Origin: UBA3210 sp002363635
Lineage (GTDB): Bacteria; Bacillota_I; Bacilli_A; RFN20; CAG-449
Direction of reading: 5' to 3'
NCBI GenBank assembly: GCA_946641515.1
Contig: CAMPBT010000005.1
Location: 1 to 64,000, forward strand
Length of the DNA stretch: 64,000 nt
The translations under genes were made by a program, and so were the position numbers. The notes under the pieces are model-generated. The model was given only the letters and a program-made list of their open reading frames with translations. It was not told the DNA's origin and did not search any database. Shown piece by piece: positions 8,135-15,825 of the stretch (the stretch's first letter is position 1; every line of letters begins with the position of its first letter).

Positions 8135-9118
8135 ATGGGGTTAATTTCATTTTTAAAAGATAAATTTTCAAAAAAAGATACCAAGAAAAATGAAAAGTAT
8201 ATCGCTGGTTTAGATAAATCAAGAAAGAACTTTTCTTCAAAATTAAAGAATCTTTCTAAGAAATATCAACAAGTAAATGAAGAATATTTTGAAGAATTAG
8301 AAGAAATTTTAATTGAAGCAGATGTTGGCGTAAATCTTGCTATGGATATTATTGATGCAACAAGAGAAGAAACAAATAGCCAAGGCATTACTGAGCCAAA
8401 TCAAATCAACGATATTTTAGTAGATAAGATGTTCGTTTCATATGCTCAACAAGGTGAATCAATCGTTAATGAAATTCAGTTTAGAGATAATGGACCAACT
8501 GTTTTACTCGTTGTTGGTGTAAATGGTGTAGGTAAAACTACAACAATCGCTAAATTAGCAAAACGCTATATTGATCAAGGTAAAAAAGTTTTACTTGTAG
8601 CAGGCGATACATTTAGAGCAGGCGCTACTGAACAATTAAAAGTTTGGGCAGAACGTTTAGGTTGCGACATCGTTACAGGTAAAGAAGGTCAAGACCCAGC
8701 ATCTGTAGCATACGACGGAATGAAAAAAGCAAAAGAAGGTAATTATGATTTAGTAATTACTGATACTGCAGGTAGATTACAAAATAAAGCTAATTTAATG
8801 CAAGAACTTGCTAAGATGAAAAGAGTTATTTCAAAAGAAATACCATCCGCTCCACATGATGTATTTTTAATTATTGATGCTACAACAGGACAAAATGGTG
8901 TCTTACAAGCAAAAGCTTTCAAAGAATGTACAGAATTAACAGGTGTAGTCATTACAAAAATGGACGGAACATCTAAAGGTGGCATTATTTTAGCAATTAG
9001 AGATGAACTTGGTGTACCAGTAAGATTTATTGGACTTGGTGAAAAGATGGAAGATCTACAAGAATTTGACTTAGATCAATATCTATATGGTTTATGTTTA
9101 TCAGATGAGGGGGAATAA
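8135..9118 (+). CDS. ftsY: Signal recognition particle receptor FtsY
   Basis: FtsY is the membrane-associated SRP receptor GTPase that docks ribosome-nascent chains at the translocon. After a short basic, amphipathic N-terminus (MGLISFLKDKF) comes the helical N domain. The G domain follows, with G1 GVNGVGKTTTIAKLAKR (about 129-145), DTFRAGATEQL, G3 DTAGRLQ, and G4 TKMDGTSKGG. At 327 residues it is compact, without the long acidic A domain of Enterobacteria, as usual in Bacillota. It lies in an operon with rnc upstream and, two bases downstream, a small membrane protein, then ylxM and ffh. Confidence 0.97.
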   Translation: MGLISFLKDKFSKKDTKKNEKYIAGLDKSRKNFSSKLKNLSKKYQQVNEEYFEELEEILIEADVGVNLAMDIIDATREETNSQGITEPNQINDILVDKMFVSYAQQGESIVNEIQFRDNGPTVLLVVGVNGVGKTTTIAKLAKRYIDQGKKVLLVAGDTFRAGATEQLKVWAERLGCDIVTGKEGQDPASVAYDGMKKAKEGNYDLVITDTAGRLQNKANLMQELAKMKRVISKEIPSAPHDVFLIIDATTGQNGVLQAKAFKECTELTGVVITKMDGTSKGGIILAIRDELGVPVRFIGLGEKMEDLQEFDLDQYLYGLCLSDEGE

Positions 9119-9120
9119 AT

Positions 9121-9381
9121 ATGAGTTTAATTGTTAGTTTAATTATTGTCGCGATTGTACGTATGGGACTTACTGTCCTACTTGGTATATTTAACGTAAA
9201 TGTTTTATATATTGATTTATCAGTAGACTTTGTACTCGCATTAATCTTTGCTTTATTCAATTATACTTACTCATCTAGAAAGAACGCTTGGAAAGATATT
9301 ATGTTCCATAGAACTTTCGCTTTGGCATTTACTGCATTAGTTGCGTTCACAGTTTTGTCTACATTATATAGCCTAGTATAA
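9121..9381 (+). CDS. Small three-span membrane protein of unknown function
   Basis: This 86-residue protein is almost wholly hydrophobic, with membrane segments near residues 2-27, 33-50 and 63-84. A short polar loop (YSSRKNAWKDIMFHR) lies between the second and third. I do not recognise the family. It starts two bases after the ftsY stop, with a GAGGGGG binding site, and ends 12 bases before ylxM, so it is embedded in the SRP operon. Co-expression with FtsY, YlxM and Ffh suggests, without proof, a role near membrane insertion. Confidence 0.75.
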   Translation: MSLIVSLIIVAIVRMGLTVLLGIFNVNVLYIDLSVDFVLALIFALFNYTYSSRKNAWKDIMFHRTFALAFTALVAFTVLSTLYSLV

Positions 9382-9393
9382 GAGGTAAATAAA

Positions 9394-9702
9394 ATGGAAG
9401 AATTAGAGAAGTCAATACGCGCTAATAGATTATTTGATTTCTATGGAAGTTTACTAACAGAACATCAACAAAATATTTTTAGATTATATTTTGAGATGGA
9501 CTTATCTCTAAGTGAAATTGCAGAAGAATTAGAAATATCTAGAAATGGTGCATATGATGCAATTAAAAAAAGTCTCTCTATTATGGAAGATTATGAAACA
9601 AAACTTTCTTTAATTAAGAAAGAAGAGAATATTGAAAATTATCTAAAAGATAACTTAATCGATGAAAAAGTTATCAACGGGGTAATAGAAAGGATGAAAT
9701 AA
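9394..9702 (+). CDS. ylxM: YlxM/p13-like SRP-associated DNA-binding-type protein
   Basis: This 102-residue helical protein carries a sigma-70 region 4-like helix-turn-helix: LTEHQQNIFRLYFEMDLSLSEIAEELEISRNGAYDAIKK. It matches the YlxM (UPF0122) family, always found just upstream of ffh. In streptococci YlxM binds SRP and modulates its GTPase activity rather than acting as a sigma factor. The start has an AGAGGT binding site. Its stop codon overlaps the ffh start (TAATG), giving tight coupling. Confidence 0.93.
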   Translation: MEELEKSIRANRLFDFYGSLLTEHQQNIFRLYFEMDLSLSEIAEELEISRNGAYDAIKKSLSIMEDYETKLSLIKKEENIENYLKDNLIDEKVINGVIERMK

Positions 9703-11048
9703 TGGCATTCGAATCATTATCAGATCGTTTACAGGGAATCTTTAAGAAATTAAAAGGCCAAACAACATTAACTGAAGAAAACATGGATGCGATGTTTAAA
9801 GAAATTCGTGTTGCATTACTTGAAGCTGATGTTAACTTTAAAGTTGTAAAAGAATTCTTAAATAACGTAAAAGAAAAGGCTATCGGACAAGAAGTCATCA
9901 AGAAGGTAAATCCTTCTCAAATGGTTGTAAAAATCGTTCATGATGAACTTGTTGAATTACTCGGTGCAGATCAAACTGAATTAAATTTAAGACATAAACC
10001 AACAGTTATCTTAATGTGTGGTTTACAAGGTTCAGGTAAGACAACAACATCAGGTAAACTTGCTAAATTATTAAAAGATAAACAAGGTAAGAAAGTCTTA
10101 CTTGTAGCAGGTGACGTTTATAGACCTGCTGCTATTGACCAATTACAAACAATTGCAGGACAAGTAGGTGTTGATATCTTAAATATGGGAGATAAAGTTT
10201 CTCCTGTAGAAATCGCTAAAAAAGGTTGCGAAAAAGCACGTACTGAAGGCTATGATGTAGTTATCATTGATACTGCTGGACGTTTACAAATTGATGAAGT
10301 CTTAATGCAAGAATTAGTTGATATTGAAAATGCTGTTAGACCAGATGAAGAATTACTCTTAGTTGATGCTATGGCAGGTCAAGACGCAGTTAACGTTGCA
10401 AATGCATTCCATTCAAAACTCCATATCACAGGTATGGTTATGTCAAAACTTGATGGCGACGCAAGAGGTGGTGCAGCTTTATCTATTAAGCATTTAACTG
10501 GCATTCCTATTAAGTATGCTGGTATGGGTGAAAAGTTATCAGATCTTGAAGTCTTCCACCCAGATAGAATGGCAGATAGAATTCTTGGTATGGGAGATAT
10601 TGTAACTCTCGTTGAAAAAGTCCAAGAACAAATTGATGAAAAAGATGCTAAAAAGACTGCTAAGAAAATGATGGATGGCAAGTTCGATTTAGAAGATATG
10701 TTAAAACAAATCGAACAGTACAACAAAATCCAAGGCTCAGCTTTATTAAAATTAATTCCAGGTATGCCAAAGATTTCTGATGAACAGAAAGAACAGGCAA
10801 ATAAAGCATTAAAAGCGACTAAAGCTATCATTCAATCAATGACACCAGAAGAAAGAAAACATCCAGAAGTAATTAAGAATTCACGTAAGATGAGAATTGC
10901 TGCAGGATGTGGAAAAACAAATGCAGATGTCAATAAGGTTTTAAAACAATATGAACAAATGAAACTTATGATGAAGCAAATGAAAAATGGTGGATTAGGT
11001 GGCATGATGGGCAAATCATTCCCTGGTGGAAAAATGCCAAAATTCTAA
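9702..11048 (+). CDS. ffh: Signal recognition particle protein Ffh
   Basis: Ffh is the SRP54 homologue that binds 4.5S RNA and signal sequences. Order: helical N domain (1-90), then the G domain with GLQGSGKTTTSGKLAK (about 106-121), DVYRPAAIDQL, DTAGRLQ, and SKLDGDARGGAAL. The Met-rich M domain covers about 300-448 (MLKQIEQYNKIQGSALLKLIPGM, ending in MKLMMKQMKNGG). The 448-residue length is standard. The TAATG overlap couples it to ylxM. In Bacilli, rpsP-khpA-rimM-trmD normally follows on the same strand; here that block lies inverted downstream. Confidence 0.98.
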   Translation: MAFESLSDRLQGIFKKLKGQTTLTEENMDAMFKEIRVALLEADVNFKVVKEFLNNVKEKAIGQEVIKKVNPSQMVVKIVHDELVELLGADQTELNLRHKPTVILMCGLQGSGKTTTSGKLAKLLKDKQGKKVLLVAGDVYRPAAIDQLQTIAGQVGVDILNMGDKVSPVEIAKKGCEKARTEGYDVVIIDTAGRLQIDEVLMQELVDIENAVRPDEELLLVDAMAGQDAVNVANAFHSKLHITGMVMSKLDGDARGGAALSIKHLTGIPIKYAGMGEKLSDLEVFHPDRMADRILGMGDIVTLVEKVQEQIDEKDAKKTAKKMMDGKFDLEDMLKQIEQYNKIQGSALLKLIPGMPKISDEQKEQANKALKATKAIIQSMTPEERKHPEVIKNSRKMRIAAGCGKTNADVNKVLKQYEQMKLMMKQMKNGGLGGMMGKSFPGGKMPKF

Positions 11049-11059
11049 TTTAAAAATAT

Positions 11060-11087
11060 GAGTGAAGGAAACTTCACTCTTTTGTTT
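11060..11087 (+). terminator. Terminator of the ffh operon
   Basis: An eight-base perfect stem GAGTGAAG/CTTCACTC closed by a GAAA tetraloop is followed by TTTTGTTT. Confidence 0.88.
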
Positions 11088-11116
11088 AAAAAAAAGCTTC
11101 ACGCAAAGTGAAGCTT
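11088..11116 (-). terminator. Terminator of the rpsP-trmD block
   Basis: Read on the minus strand, AGCTTCAC, a five-base loop, then GTGAAGCT is followed by eight T. The stem begins at the trmD stop codon. It sits tail to tail with the ffh terminator. Confidence 0.88.
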
Positions 11117-11888
11117 ATTTCTTTATAAATTTGTGACCTTTTTCTAAAGCGTCTTTTTCCCACTTAGGCATTTCGTCACTTTCAAGTTCTTTTAATAACT
11201 TTAATTCTTGTTTAGAGAAAGTGTATGAAGAGAACATATCGGGACGGAATTCTTTAGTAAGCTTTAAAGCTTGCTTTTTTCTCCATTTATCAATTGCAGC
11301 ATGGTTTCCTGAGAAAAGAATATCTGGAATAGTATCTCCATCATAATCGTATGGAAGTGTATATTGAGGATATTCAAGTAAACCGTCGTTAAAAGATTCA
11401 TCAACAATAGATTCACTTGCAATTACTCCATCTAGTAATCGAACAATTGAATCAGAAATTGCCATAACTGGAACTTCTCCACCAGTCATAATGAAATCAC
11501 CAAGTGAAACGAGTTCATCAACGTATTTATTAACACGTTCATCAATTCCTTCATAATGACCGCAGACAAAGATGAGATGATCTTTTTTTGATAGTTCTAA
11601 AGCTTTCTGCTGATTGTAAGTCTTACCCCTTGGAGAAGTTAACATAACATATGAAGATTCGTTTCTAACGCTCTTTAAAGCAGCAAGAACAGGCTGGCAT
11701 CTCATAATAAGACCAGCACCTCCTCCTGTAGGATAATCGTCAACACGATGATTCTTATCTAAAGAGAAGTCACGAATATTAACAAGTTCAAATTCGACTT
11801 TTCCTCTAGCAATTGCTCTTTTGATAATTGAATTATCTAAATAAGATGCAAACATTTCAGGAAATAAAGTTAAGATTGTAATCTTCAT
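11115..11888 (-). CDS. trmD: tRNA (guanine-N1)-methyltransferase TrmD
   Basis: TrmD methylates G37 of tRNAs using S-adenosylmethionine and so limits frameshifting. It is a SPOUT enzyme whose trefoil-knot motifs are visible: ILTLFPEMF at the N-terminus, DYPTGGGAGLIMRCQPV (about 50-66), LIFVCGHYEGIDERV, and LGDFIMTGGEVPVMA. At 257 residues it is slightly longer than usual. It is the last gene of the minus-strand rpsP block. Its start is two bases beyond the rimM stop, with an AAGGA binding site inside the end of rimM. Confidence 0.97.
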   Translation of the reverse strand: MKITILTLFPEMFASYLDNSIIKRAIARGKVEFELVNIRDFSLDKNHRVDDYPTGGGAGLIMRCQPVLAALKSVRNESSYVMLTSPRGKTYNQQKALELSKKDHLIFVCGHYEGIDERVNKYVDELVSLGDFIMTGGEVPVMAISDSIVRLLDGVIASESIVDESFNDGLLEYPQYTLPYDYDGDTIPDILFSGNHAAIDKWRKKQALKLTKEFRPDMFSSYTFSKQELKLLKELESDEMPKWEKDALEKGHKFIKK

Positions 11889-11890
11889 TT

Positions 11891-12403
11891 CTACATTCCT
11901 TCAAGTAATTTAACATCAATACGTTTGTGTTCAATATCGACGTTAGTAATAAATACATCTGTAATAAAAGGTAATAATAAATCAGGTTTATCTTTTCTTT
12001 TGATTCTTAAAGTTTCGCGAGAAGTAAATTCTTCTACTTCAGTAACAATACCTACTTCATTACCATTTTGGTCATAAACTAAACACATTTTTAAATCATC
12101 AAAATAGTACATATCTTCACCAAGTTCTTGGGATTCTTCTTTTTTGATGACAATATCATATTTAAGATATTTTTCTACTAAATTAATATCAGGCATTTCT
12201 TCAAATGTGACATAGTCAAATCCCTGAGAAAAACTATATTTACTGACGTGTACTGGAATTTCTACTGTTTGTTTTTCATTTACTAAATAAACGACATTTC
12301 CTTTTTGATATCTATCTTCTGCGAAATGTGTTGTAGAGAAGACTTTAACTTCGCCTTTTAAACCTCTAGTTTTAATAATTGTACCTAATTTTAAATAACT
12401 CAT
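11891..12403 (-). CDS. rimM: Ribosome maturation factor RimM
   Basis: RimM binds S19 and assists 30S head assembly. The 170-residue protein starts MSYLKLGTIIKTRGLKGEVKVF, which matches family starts. An AGGTGA binding site lies seven bases upstream, so a longer open frame with 17 extra N-terminal residues is not used. The N-terminal beta-barrel domain and a PRC-barrel (YYFDDLKMCLVYDQNGNEVG ... LLLPFITDVFI) are visible. A terminator-like hairpin separates it from khpA, so rimM-trmD may receive only part of the rpsP transcription. Confidence 0.95.
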   Translation of the reverse strand: MSYLKLGTIIKTRGLKGEVKVFSTTHFAEDRYQKGNVVYLVNEKQTVEIPVHVSKYSFSQGFDYVTFEEMPDINLVEKYLKYDIVIKKEESQELGEDMYYFDDLKMCLVYDQNGNEVGIVTEVEEFTSRETLRIKRKDKPDLLLPFITDVFITNVDIEHKRIDVKLLEGM

Positions 12404-12429
12404 AATAATATCACCTGTAATAATTATAG

Positions 12430-12457
12430 AAAAAAGATGTGGTTTATTCCACATCTT
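12430..12457 (-). terminator. Hairpin terminator or attenuator between khpA and rimM
   Basis: Read on the minus strand, AAGATGTGG, a six-base loop, then CCACATCTT is followed by TTTTCT. The nine-base perfect stem lies between khpA and rimM. It probably reduces read-through into rimM-trmD. No promoter between the hairpin and rimM is obvious. Confidence 0.75.
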
Positions 12458-12466
12458 AATTTTTAG

Positions 12467-12751
12467 TTAGTCGTTTGCTTGTTCGACTTGGCTTGTTTCT
12501 TGTTCACCGTGTGAAGCAAATTTGATGTGTACTCTTTCGTTATTTGCTTTGCCACCGATAGAGAGAGCTTCACGTAAAGCTTCAGCTGTTGAGCCGTGCT
12601 TACCGATTAATCTACCTGTATCTTCTGCATCACAAGTAATTTTGAAAGTACGATCTTTCTTTGAATCGTTTGGTAATTCTTCGATTTCAACTGCTTCTAC
12701 ATTAGAAACAATTGGATCAATGAATTTATGAATTGCTGCAATGTAATCCAT
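12467..12751 (-). CDS. khpA: KH-domain RNA-binding protein KhpA (YlqC)
   Basis: This 94-residue protein is a single KH domain with the GxxG-type loop in TGRLIGKHGSTAEALREALS (about residues 47-66). KhpA pairs with KhpB in other Bacillota and influences cell division and mRNA fate. The position directly after rpsP is conserved. The start codon overlaps the rpsP stop (TAATG), so translation is coupled. The C-terminus is acidic and polar (GEQETSQVEQAND). Confidence 0.93.
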   Translation of the reverse strand: MDYIAAIHKFIDPIVSNVEAVEIEELPNDSKKDRTFKITCDAEDTGRLIGKHGSTAEALREALSIGGKANNERVHIKFASHGEQETSQVEQAND

Positions 12752-13035
12752 TATTTAGATTTTTTAGCTTTTGCTTCAGCAACTGCTTTGATGATGCCTT
12801 CTTTAGATAAGATTGATTTAACTGTATCTGAAGGTTGAGCACCTTTGTTTAACCAAGCAACGATCTTTTCGTTTTCAAGTGTAAGTTTTGGTGCATTACC
12901 TTTTGCATTTGGGTTGAAGTAACCAACTTGTTCAATGTAACGGCCATCTCTTGCGAATCTTGAATCTGCAACAACGATTCTGTAGATAGGATCATTGTGA
13001 CGTCCAACTCTTGTTAATCTGATTTTTACTGACAT
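12751..13035 (-). CDS. rpsP: 30S ribosomal protein S16
   Basis: S16 is a 30S assembly protein. MSVKIRLTRVGRHNDPIYRIVVADSR is the canonical N-terminus, and the start at 13035 has a perfect AAGGAGG binding site. An upstream in-frame TTG would add 19 implausible residues. Length is 94 residues, slightly above average because of a KAVAEAKAKKSK tail. It heads the minus-strand rpsP-khpA-rimM-trmD block, whose orientation is opposite to the flanking ffh and rplS. Confidence 0.97.
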   Translation of the reverse strand: MSVKIRLTRVGRHNDPIYRIVVADSRFARDGRYIEQVGYFNPNAKGNAPKLTLENEKIVAWLNKGAQPSDTVKSILSKEGIIKAVAEAKAKKSK

Positions 13036-13063
13036 ATTTTTGTCCTCCTTAACGAACATATAT

Positions 13064-13092
13064 ATAATATATAGATAAAATATGACTGTCAA
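13064..13092 (-). promoter_or_regulatory. Promoter of rpsP
   Basis: On the minus strand, TTGACA (13092-13087), 17 bases, then TATTAT (13069-13064). The start codon is at 13035. Confidence 0.8.
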
Positions 13093-13136
13093 GCACTTTT
13101 ACTTAACATTAATAAATTGTTTTAATAAAAAAATTG

Positions 13137-13165
13137 TTGCAAGGTAAAATCACTAGTGATATTAT
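13137..13165 (+). promoter_or_regulatory. Promoter of rplS
   Basis: TTGCAA (13137-13142), 17 bases, TATTAT (13160-13165). It is divergent from the rpsP promoter, with the two -35 boxes about 45 bases apart. Confidence 0.75.
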
Positions 13166-13171
13166 TAATAA

Positions 13172-13209
13172 GCCTAATGAAAGTTAGGACTATCACTTGA
13201 AAGGAGCGT
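13172..13209 (+). promoter_or_regulatory. rplS 5' leader hairpin, candidate L19 autoregulatory leader
   Basis: The roughly 45-base leader contains the hairpin CCTAA-TGAAAG-TTAGG (13173-13187), then AAAGGAGCG before the start codon. A short L19 leader is known in Firmicutes. Position and size fit, but I cannot confirm the consensus by eye. Confidence 0.35.
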
Positions 13210-13215
13210 AGAGAA

Positions 13216-13563
13216 ATGAATACTAATTTAGTAAATCAAATCGCAAGCACACAAATCAGAAAAGATTTACCTGATTTCAAAGCTGGTGACACAATTAAAT
13301 TATTCATTAAAATTACAGAAAACGGCAAATCCAGAATTCAATTATTCCAGGGTTTAGTCATCTCACGCAGCGGCTCAGGAGTTGGCGAAACATTTATCGT
13401 TAGAAAAATGTCATCTGGTGTAGGTGTTGAAAGAACATTCCCAGTTAACTCCCCATCAATTGCTTCAATCGAAGTAGTTAAACACGGTAAAGTCAGAAGA
13501 CACAAGATCTTCTACATCCGTAACAGATCAGGTAAGAGCGCTCGTCTTAAAGAAGTTCTTTAA
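13216..13563 (+). CDS. rplS: 50S ribosomal protein L19
   Basis: L19 sits at the 30S-50S interface. The protein has 115 residues with the family segments FKAGDTIKLFIKITENGKSRIQLFQGLVI, RKMSSGVGVERTFPVNSPSI and HGKVRRHKIFYIRNRSGKSARLKE. It has its own promoter and an AAAGGAG binding site and is followed by a terminator, so it is monocistronic. In Bacilli it normally ends the rpsP-trmD transcript; here the block upstream is flipped and rplS is transcribed alone. Confidence 0.98.
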   Translation: MNTNLVNQIASTQIRKDLPDFKAGDTIKLFIKITENGKSRIQLFQGLVISRSGSGVGETFIVRKMSSGVGVERTFPVNSPSIASIEVVKHGKVRRHKIFYIRNRSGKSARLKEVL

Positions 13564-13576
13564 TTTGAGAATAATG

Positions 13577-13612
13577 AAGCTTCCAATTTATTTGGGAGCT
13601 TTTATTTTTTTC
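13577..13612 (+). terminator. Terminator of rplS
   Basis: AAGCTTCC and GGGAGCTT (one G-U pair) enclose a nine-base loop and are followed by TTATTTTTTT. Confidence 0.8.
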
Positions 13613-13640
13613 TTAACAGACTTTATGCTAAAATTATAAC
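13613..13640 (+). promoter_or_regulatory. Promoter of the rdgB-surE-rbgA-rnhB operon
   Basis: TTAACA (13613-13618), 16 bases, TATAAC (13635-13640). The start codon is at 13659, with an ACGAGGA binding site. Confidence 0.5.
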
Positions 13641-13658
13641 GAAATACGAGGAAATATT

Positions 13659-14243
13659 ATGGATATAGTAATTGCAAGTAACAATTTACATAAAATTGAA
13701 GAATATAAAGAAATTCTAAAAGAATTTAAAGATTTACATATTATGTCATTAAAAGAAGCAGGAATTGTAGTTAATCCTGATGAGAATGGTAAGACATTTG
13801 AAGAAAATTCTTTAATCAAAGCAAAAGCCTGTGCTGAATTAACTGATAAAGTGGTTATTGCAGATGATTCAGGCTTAATTGTCGATAGTTTACCAGATAT
13901 TTTAGGAGTAAAGACTGCTAGATTCTTAGGGGAAGAAACTCCATATCCTCAAAAATGGGCGGAAGTAATTCGCTTATTAGAAGGTAAAGAAAGAACTGCA
14001 AGATTTGTCTGTGCAATTACATTAATTAATTATGAAAAAGAACCAGTATGTTTTAAAGGTGAATGCGTAGGAAATATTGCCTTTAAGCCTCAAGGAACTT
14101 CTGGTTTTGGATACGATCCAATCTTTGTTCCAAATGGATATCAAGAGACTTTTGCCACATTAGGAGAAGAAATTAAAAACAAGATTTCTCATAGAGCAAA
14201 CGCATCCAAAATGCTTGTTTCATATTTACAGGAGAAACTATAA
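13659..14243 (+). CDS. rdgB: XTP/dITP diphosphatase (RdgB/HAM1 family)
   Basis: This enzyme hydrolyses XTP, dITP and ITP to monophosphates and keeps deaminated purines out of DNA. It has 194 residues with the family motifs ASNNLHKIEEYKEIL (normally SxNxxKxxE), GKTFEENSLIKAKACAE, ADDSGLIVDSL, TARFVCAI, GFGYDPIFVP and SHRANA. It is the first gene of a tight operon, and its stop codon overlaps the surE start (TAATG). Confidence 0.95.
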   Translation: MDIVIASNNLHKIEEYKEILKEFKDLHIMSLKEAGIVVNPDENGKTFEENSLIKAKACAELTDKVVIADDSGLIVDSLPDILGVKTARFLGEETPYPQKWAEVIRLLEGKERTARFVCAITLINYEKEPVCFKGECVGNIAFKPQGTSGFGYDPIFVPNGYQETFATLGEEIKNKISHRANASKMLVSYLQEKL

Positions 14244-14953
14244 TGCGAATTATTTTAACAAATGATGATGGTTATACTTCTAGAGGATTACACTTATTAC
14301 GCAATGAATTAGTTAAGTATGGAGAAGTAATTGTAGTTGCACCAAAAACTCATCAATCTGCAAAATCAACAAGCATGACACTTGCAGAAATTGAAGTGGA
14401 AAAACTTGATGAAAATCTCTATACAGTAAACGGTACTCCTGCAGATTGTGTACAGTTTGCTTTAGGGTATTTTAATGATATTGATTTAATTGTTTCTGGA
14501 TGTAATAACGGCTATAACTTGGGGATGGATACAGTTTATTCAGGAACAATTGGAGCGTGTGTTCAAGCTTCTTTAGGAGGAGTACCTTCAATTGCTTTCT
14601 CATGTAGAAGTGATATGTTCTTTGATCAAATTGAAAAAGAAACTGATTTAGTTTTACGTTATGTAGGAGAGAATAATTTATTGTCTCCAGATTATATTAT
14701 TAACGTTAATTTCCAACATCCAGATTTCTGTAGATATAGAGGAATTAGGATGACTGAACTATTTAGAACTAGATTTAAATATTATGCAGAAACAACAGAT
14801 GGATTCCATTTTATAAATCGTAGAGATTTACCAAAAACCGATGATATTTCAACAGATTTAGGGGCAATTAGAAATGGTTATATTTCAATTACTCCAATCC
14901 AAAATAACTTATTTAACGTAGAATTATTAAGAAAATTAGACAAGAGAATTTAA
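14243..14953 (+). CDS. surE: 5'-nucleotidase SurE
   Basis: SurE is a metal-dependent nucleoside monophosphate phosphatase. Its N-terminal ILTNDDGYTSRGL carries the two metal-binding aspartates. NGTPADCVQFAL and SGCNNGYNLGMDTVYSGTIGA are typical of the family. Length is 236 residues. It overlaps the rdgB stop, and GGAGAAA serves as its binding site. Finding rdgB and surE together suggests a nucleotide-cleaning function. They are inserted between rplS and rbgA, which are adjacent in B. subtilis. Confidence 0.95.
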   Translation: MRIILTNDDGYTSRGLHLLRNELVKYGEVIVVAPKTHQSAKSTSMTLAEIEVEKLDENLYTVNGTPADCVQFALGYFNDIDLIVSGCNNGYNLGMDTVYSGTIGACVQASLGGVPSIAFSCRSDMFFDQIEKETDLVLRYVGENNLLSPDYIINVNFQHPDFCRYRGIRMTELFRTRFKYYAETTDGFHFINRRDLPKTDDISTDLGAIRNGYISITPIQNNLFNVELLRKLDKRI

Positions 14954-14967
14954 AGGAGGAAAAGTCG

Positions 14968-15825
14968 ATGCAACAAAAATCATTACATTGGTACCCTGGC
15001 CATATGCAAAAAGCAATGCGTCAGATTGAAGAAAAATTAAAACTCATCGATATTGTCGTGGAAGTTGTTGATTCACGTATTCCTTTATCATCTAAAAACC
15101 CATTCTTAGAGAACTTAACAGCATCTAAGAAAAGACTTTTAGTCTTCTCTAAAAAAGATTTAGTAGATATTAATGAATTAAAACCTTTTGAAAATTACTA
15201 TAAAGAAAAAGGCTATATGACAGTTATTGCAGATTTAAATAATCCTAATGATATTAATTTAATCAAAAAAGGAATTGCAAAAGCTGGTGAAGAAAGACAA
15301 CAAAAATACATAAAAAGAGGCATGAAACCTCAAGCAATTAGAACTTTGATCTTAGGTATTCCTAATGTTGGTAAATCAACATTAATTAATAAATTATCAA
15401 GAACTACTAAAGCTTCTGTTGCGAATACTCCAGGACATACTAGATCTCAACAGTGGATTAAAGTGGATAAAACATTAGAATTACTTGATACTCCAGGTAT
15501 TCTTCCACCTCATTATGAAGATAAAAAATACGCGATTAATTTAGCCTTAACAGGTGCGATGAAAGTGGAAAATTTGGGTGTCTCTGAACTTTTTGAAGAA
15601 TTGATGAAAGTATTATTAAATCGTTCTAAAGATAACTTTATGAAACGTTATGATTTAACTGAAGAAGACTTAGTAGATAACACTGCAATTTTAAGAGCAG
15701 TTGGCAAACGTAGAGGCTTAATTGTTAATGGTGGAGAGGTTGATTTAGACCGTGCAGAATTACTTATTTTAAAAGAATATAAGGAGGGGATGATTTCTAA
15801 AATTGTCCTAGATGAATTATGTTAG
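14968..15825 (+). CDS. rbgA: Ribosome biogenesis GTPase RbgA (YlqF)
   Basis: RbgA is a circularly permuted GTPase that completes late 50S assembly. The permuted order is visible: G4-like FSKKDLVD (about 51-58) comes before G1 GIPNVGKSTLIN (about 128-139), then the G2-region threonine and G3 DTPGIL. The N-terminus LHWYPGHMQKAMRQIEE is diagnostic. Length is 285 residues. AAAGGAGGAAAAG gives an excellent binding site. The stop overlaps the rnhB start, so the pair is coupled, as in B. subtilis ylqF-rnhB. Confidence 0.97.
   Translation: MQQKSLHWYPGHMQKAMRQIEEKLKLIDIVVEVVDSRIPLSSKNPFLENLTASKKRLLVFSKKDLVDINELKPFENYYKEKGYMTVIADLNNPNDINLIKKGIAKAGEERQQKYIKRGMKPQAIRTLILGIPNVGKSTLINKLSRTTKASVANTPGHTRSQQWIKVDKTLELLDTPGILPPHYEDKKYAINLALTGAMKVENLGVSELFEELMKVLLNRSKDNFMKRYDLTEEDLVDNTAILRAVGKRRGLIVNGGEVDLDRAELLILKEYKEGMISKIVLDELC

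Noticed and set aside
10379..11014. Minus-strand open frames across ffh
   Set aside because: Cys/Ile/Ser-rich translations with no family likeness and no start signals; ffh on the plus strand explains the region.
12404..12454. N-terminal extension of RimM by 17 residues
   Set aside because: The extra stretch lies in the khpA-rimM hairpin region, and the internal ATG 12403 has a good binding site and the canonical N-terminus.
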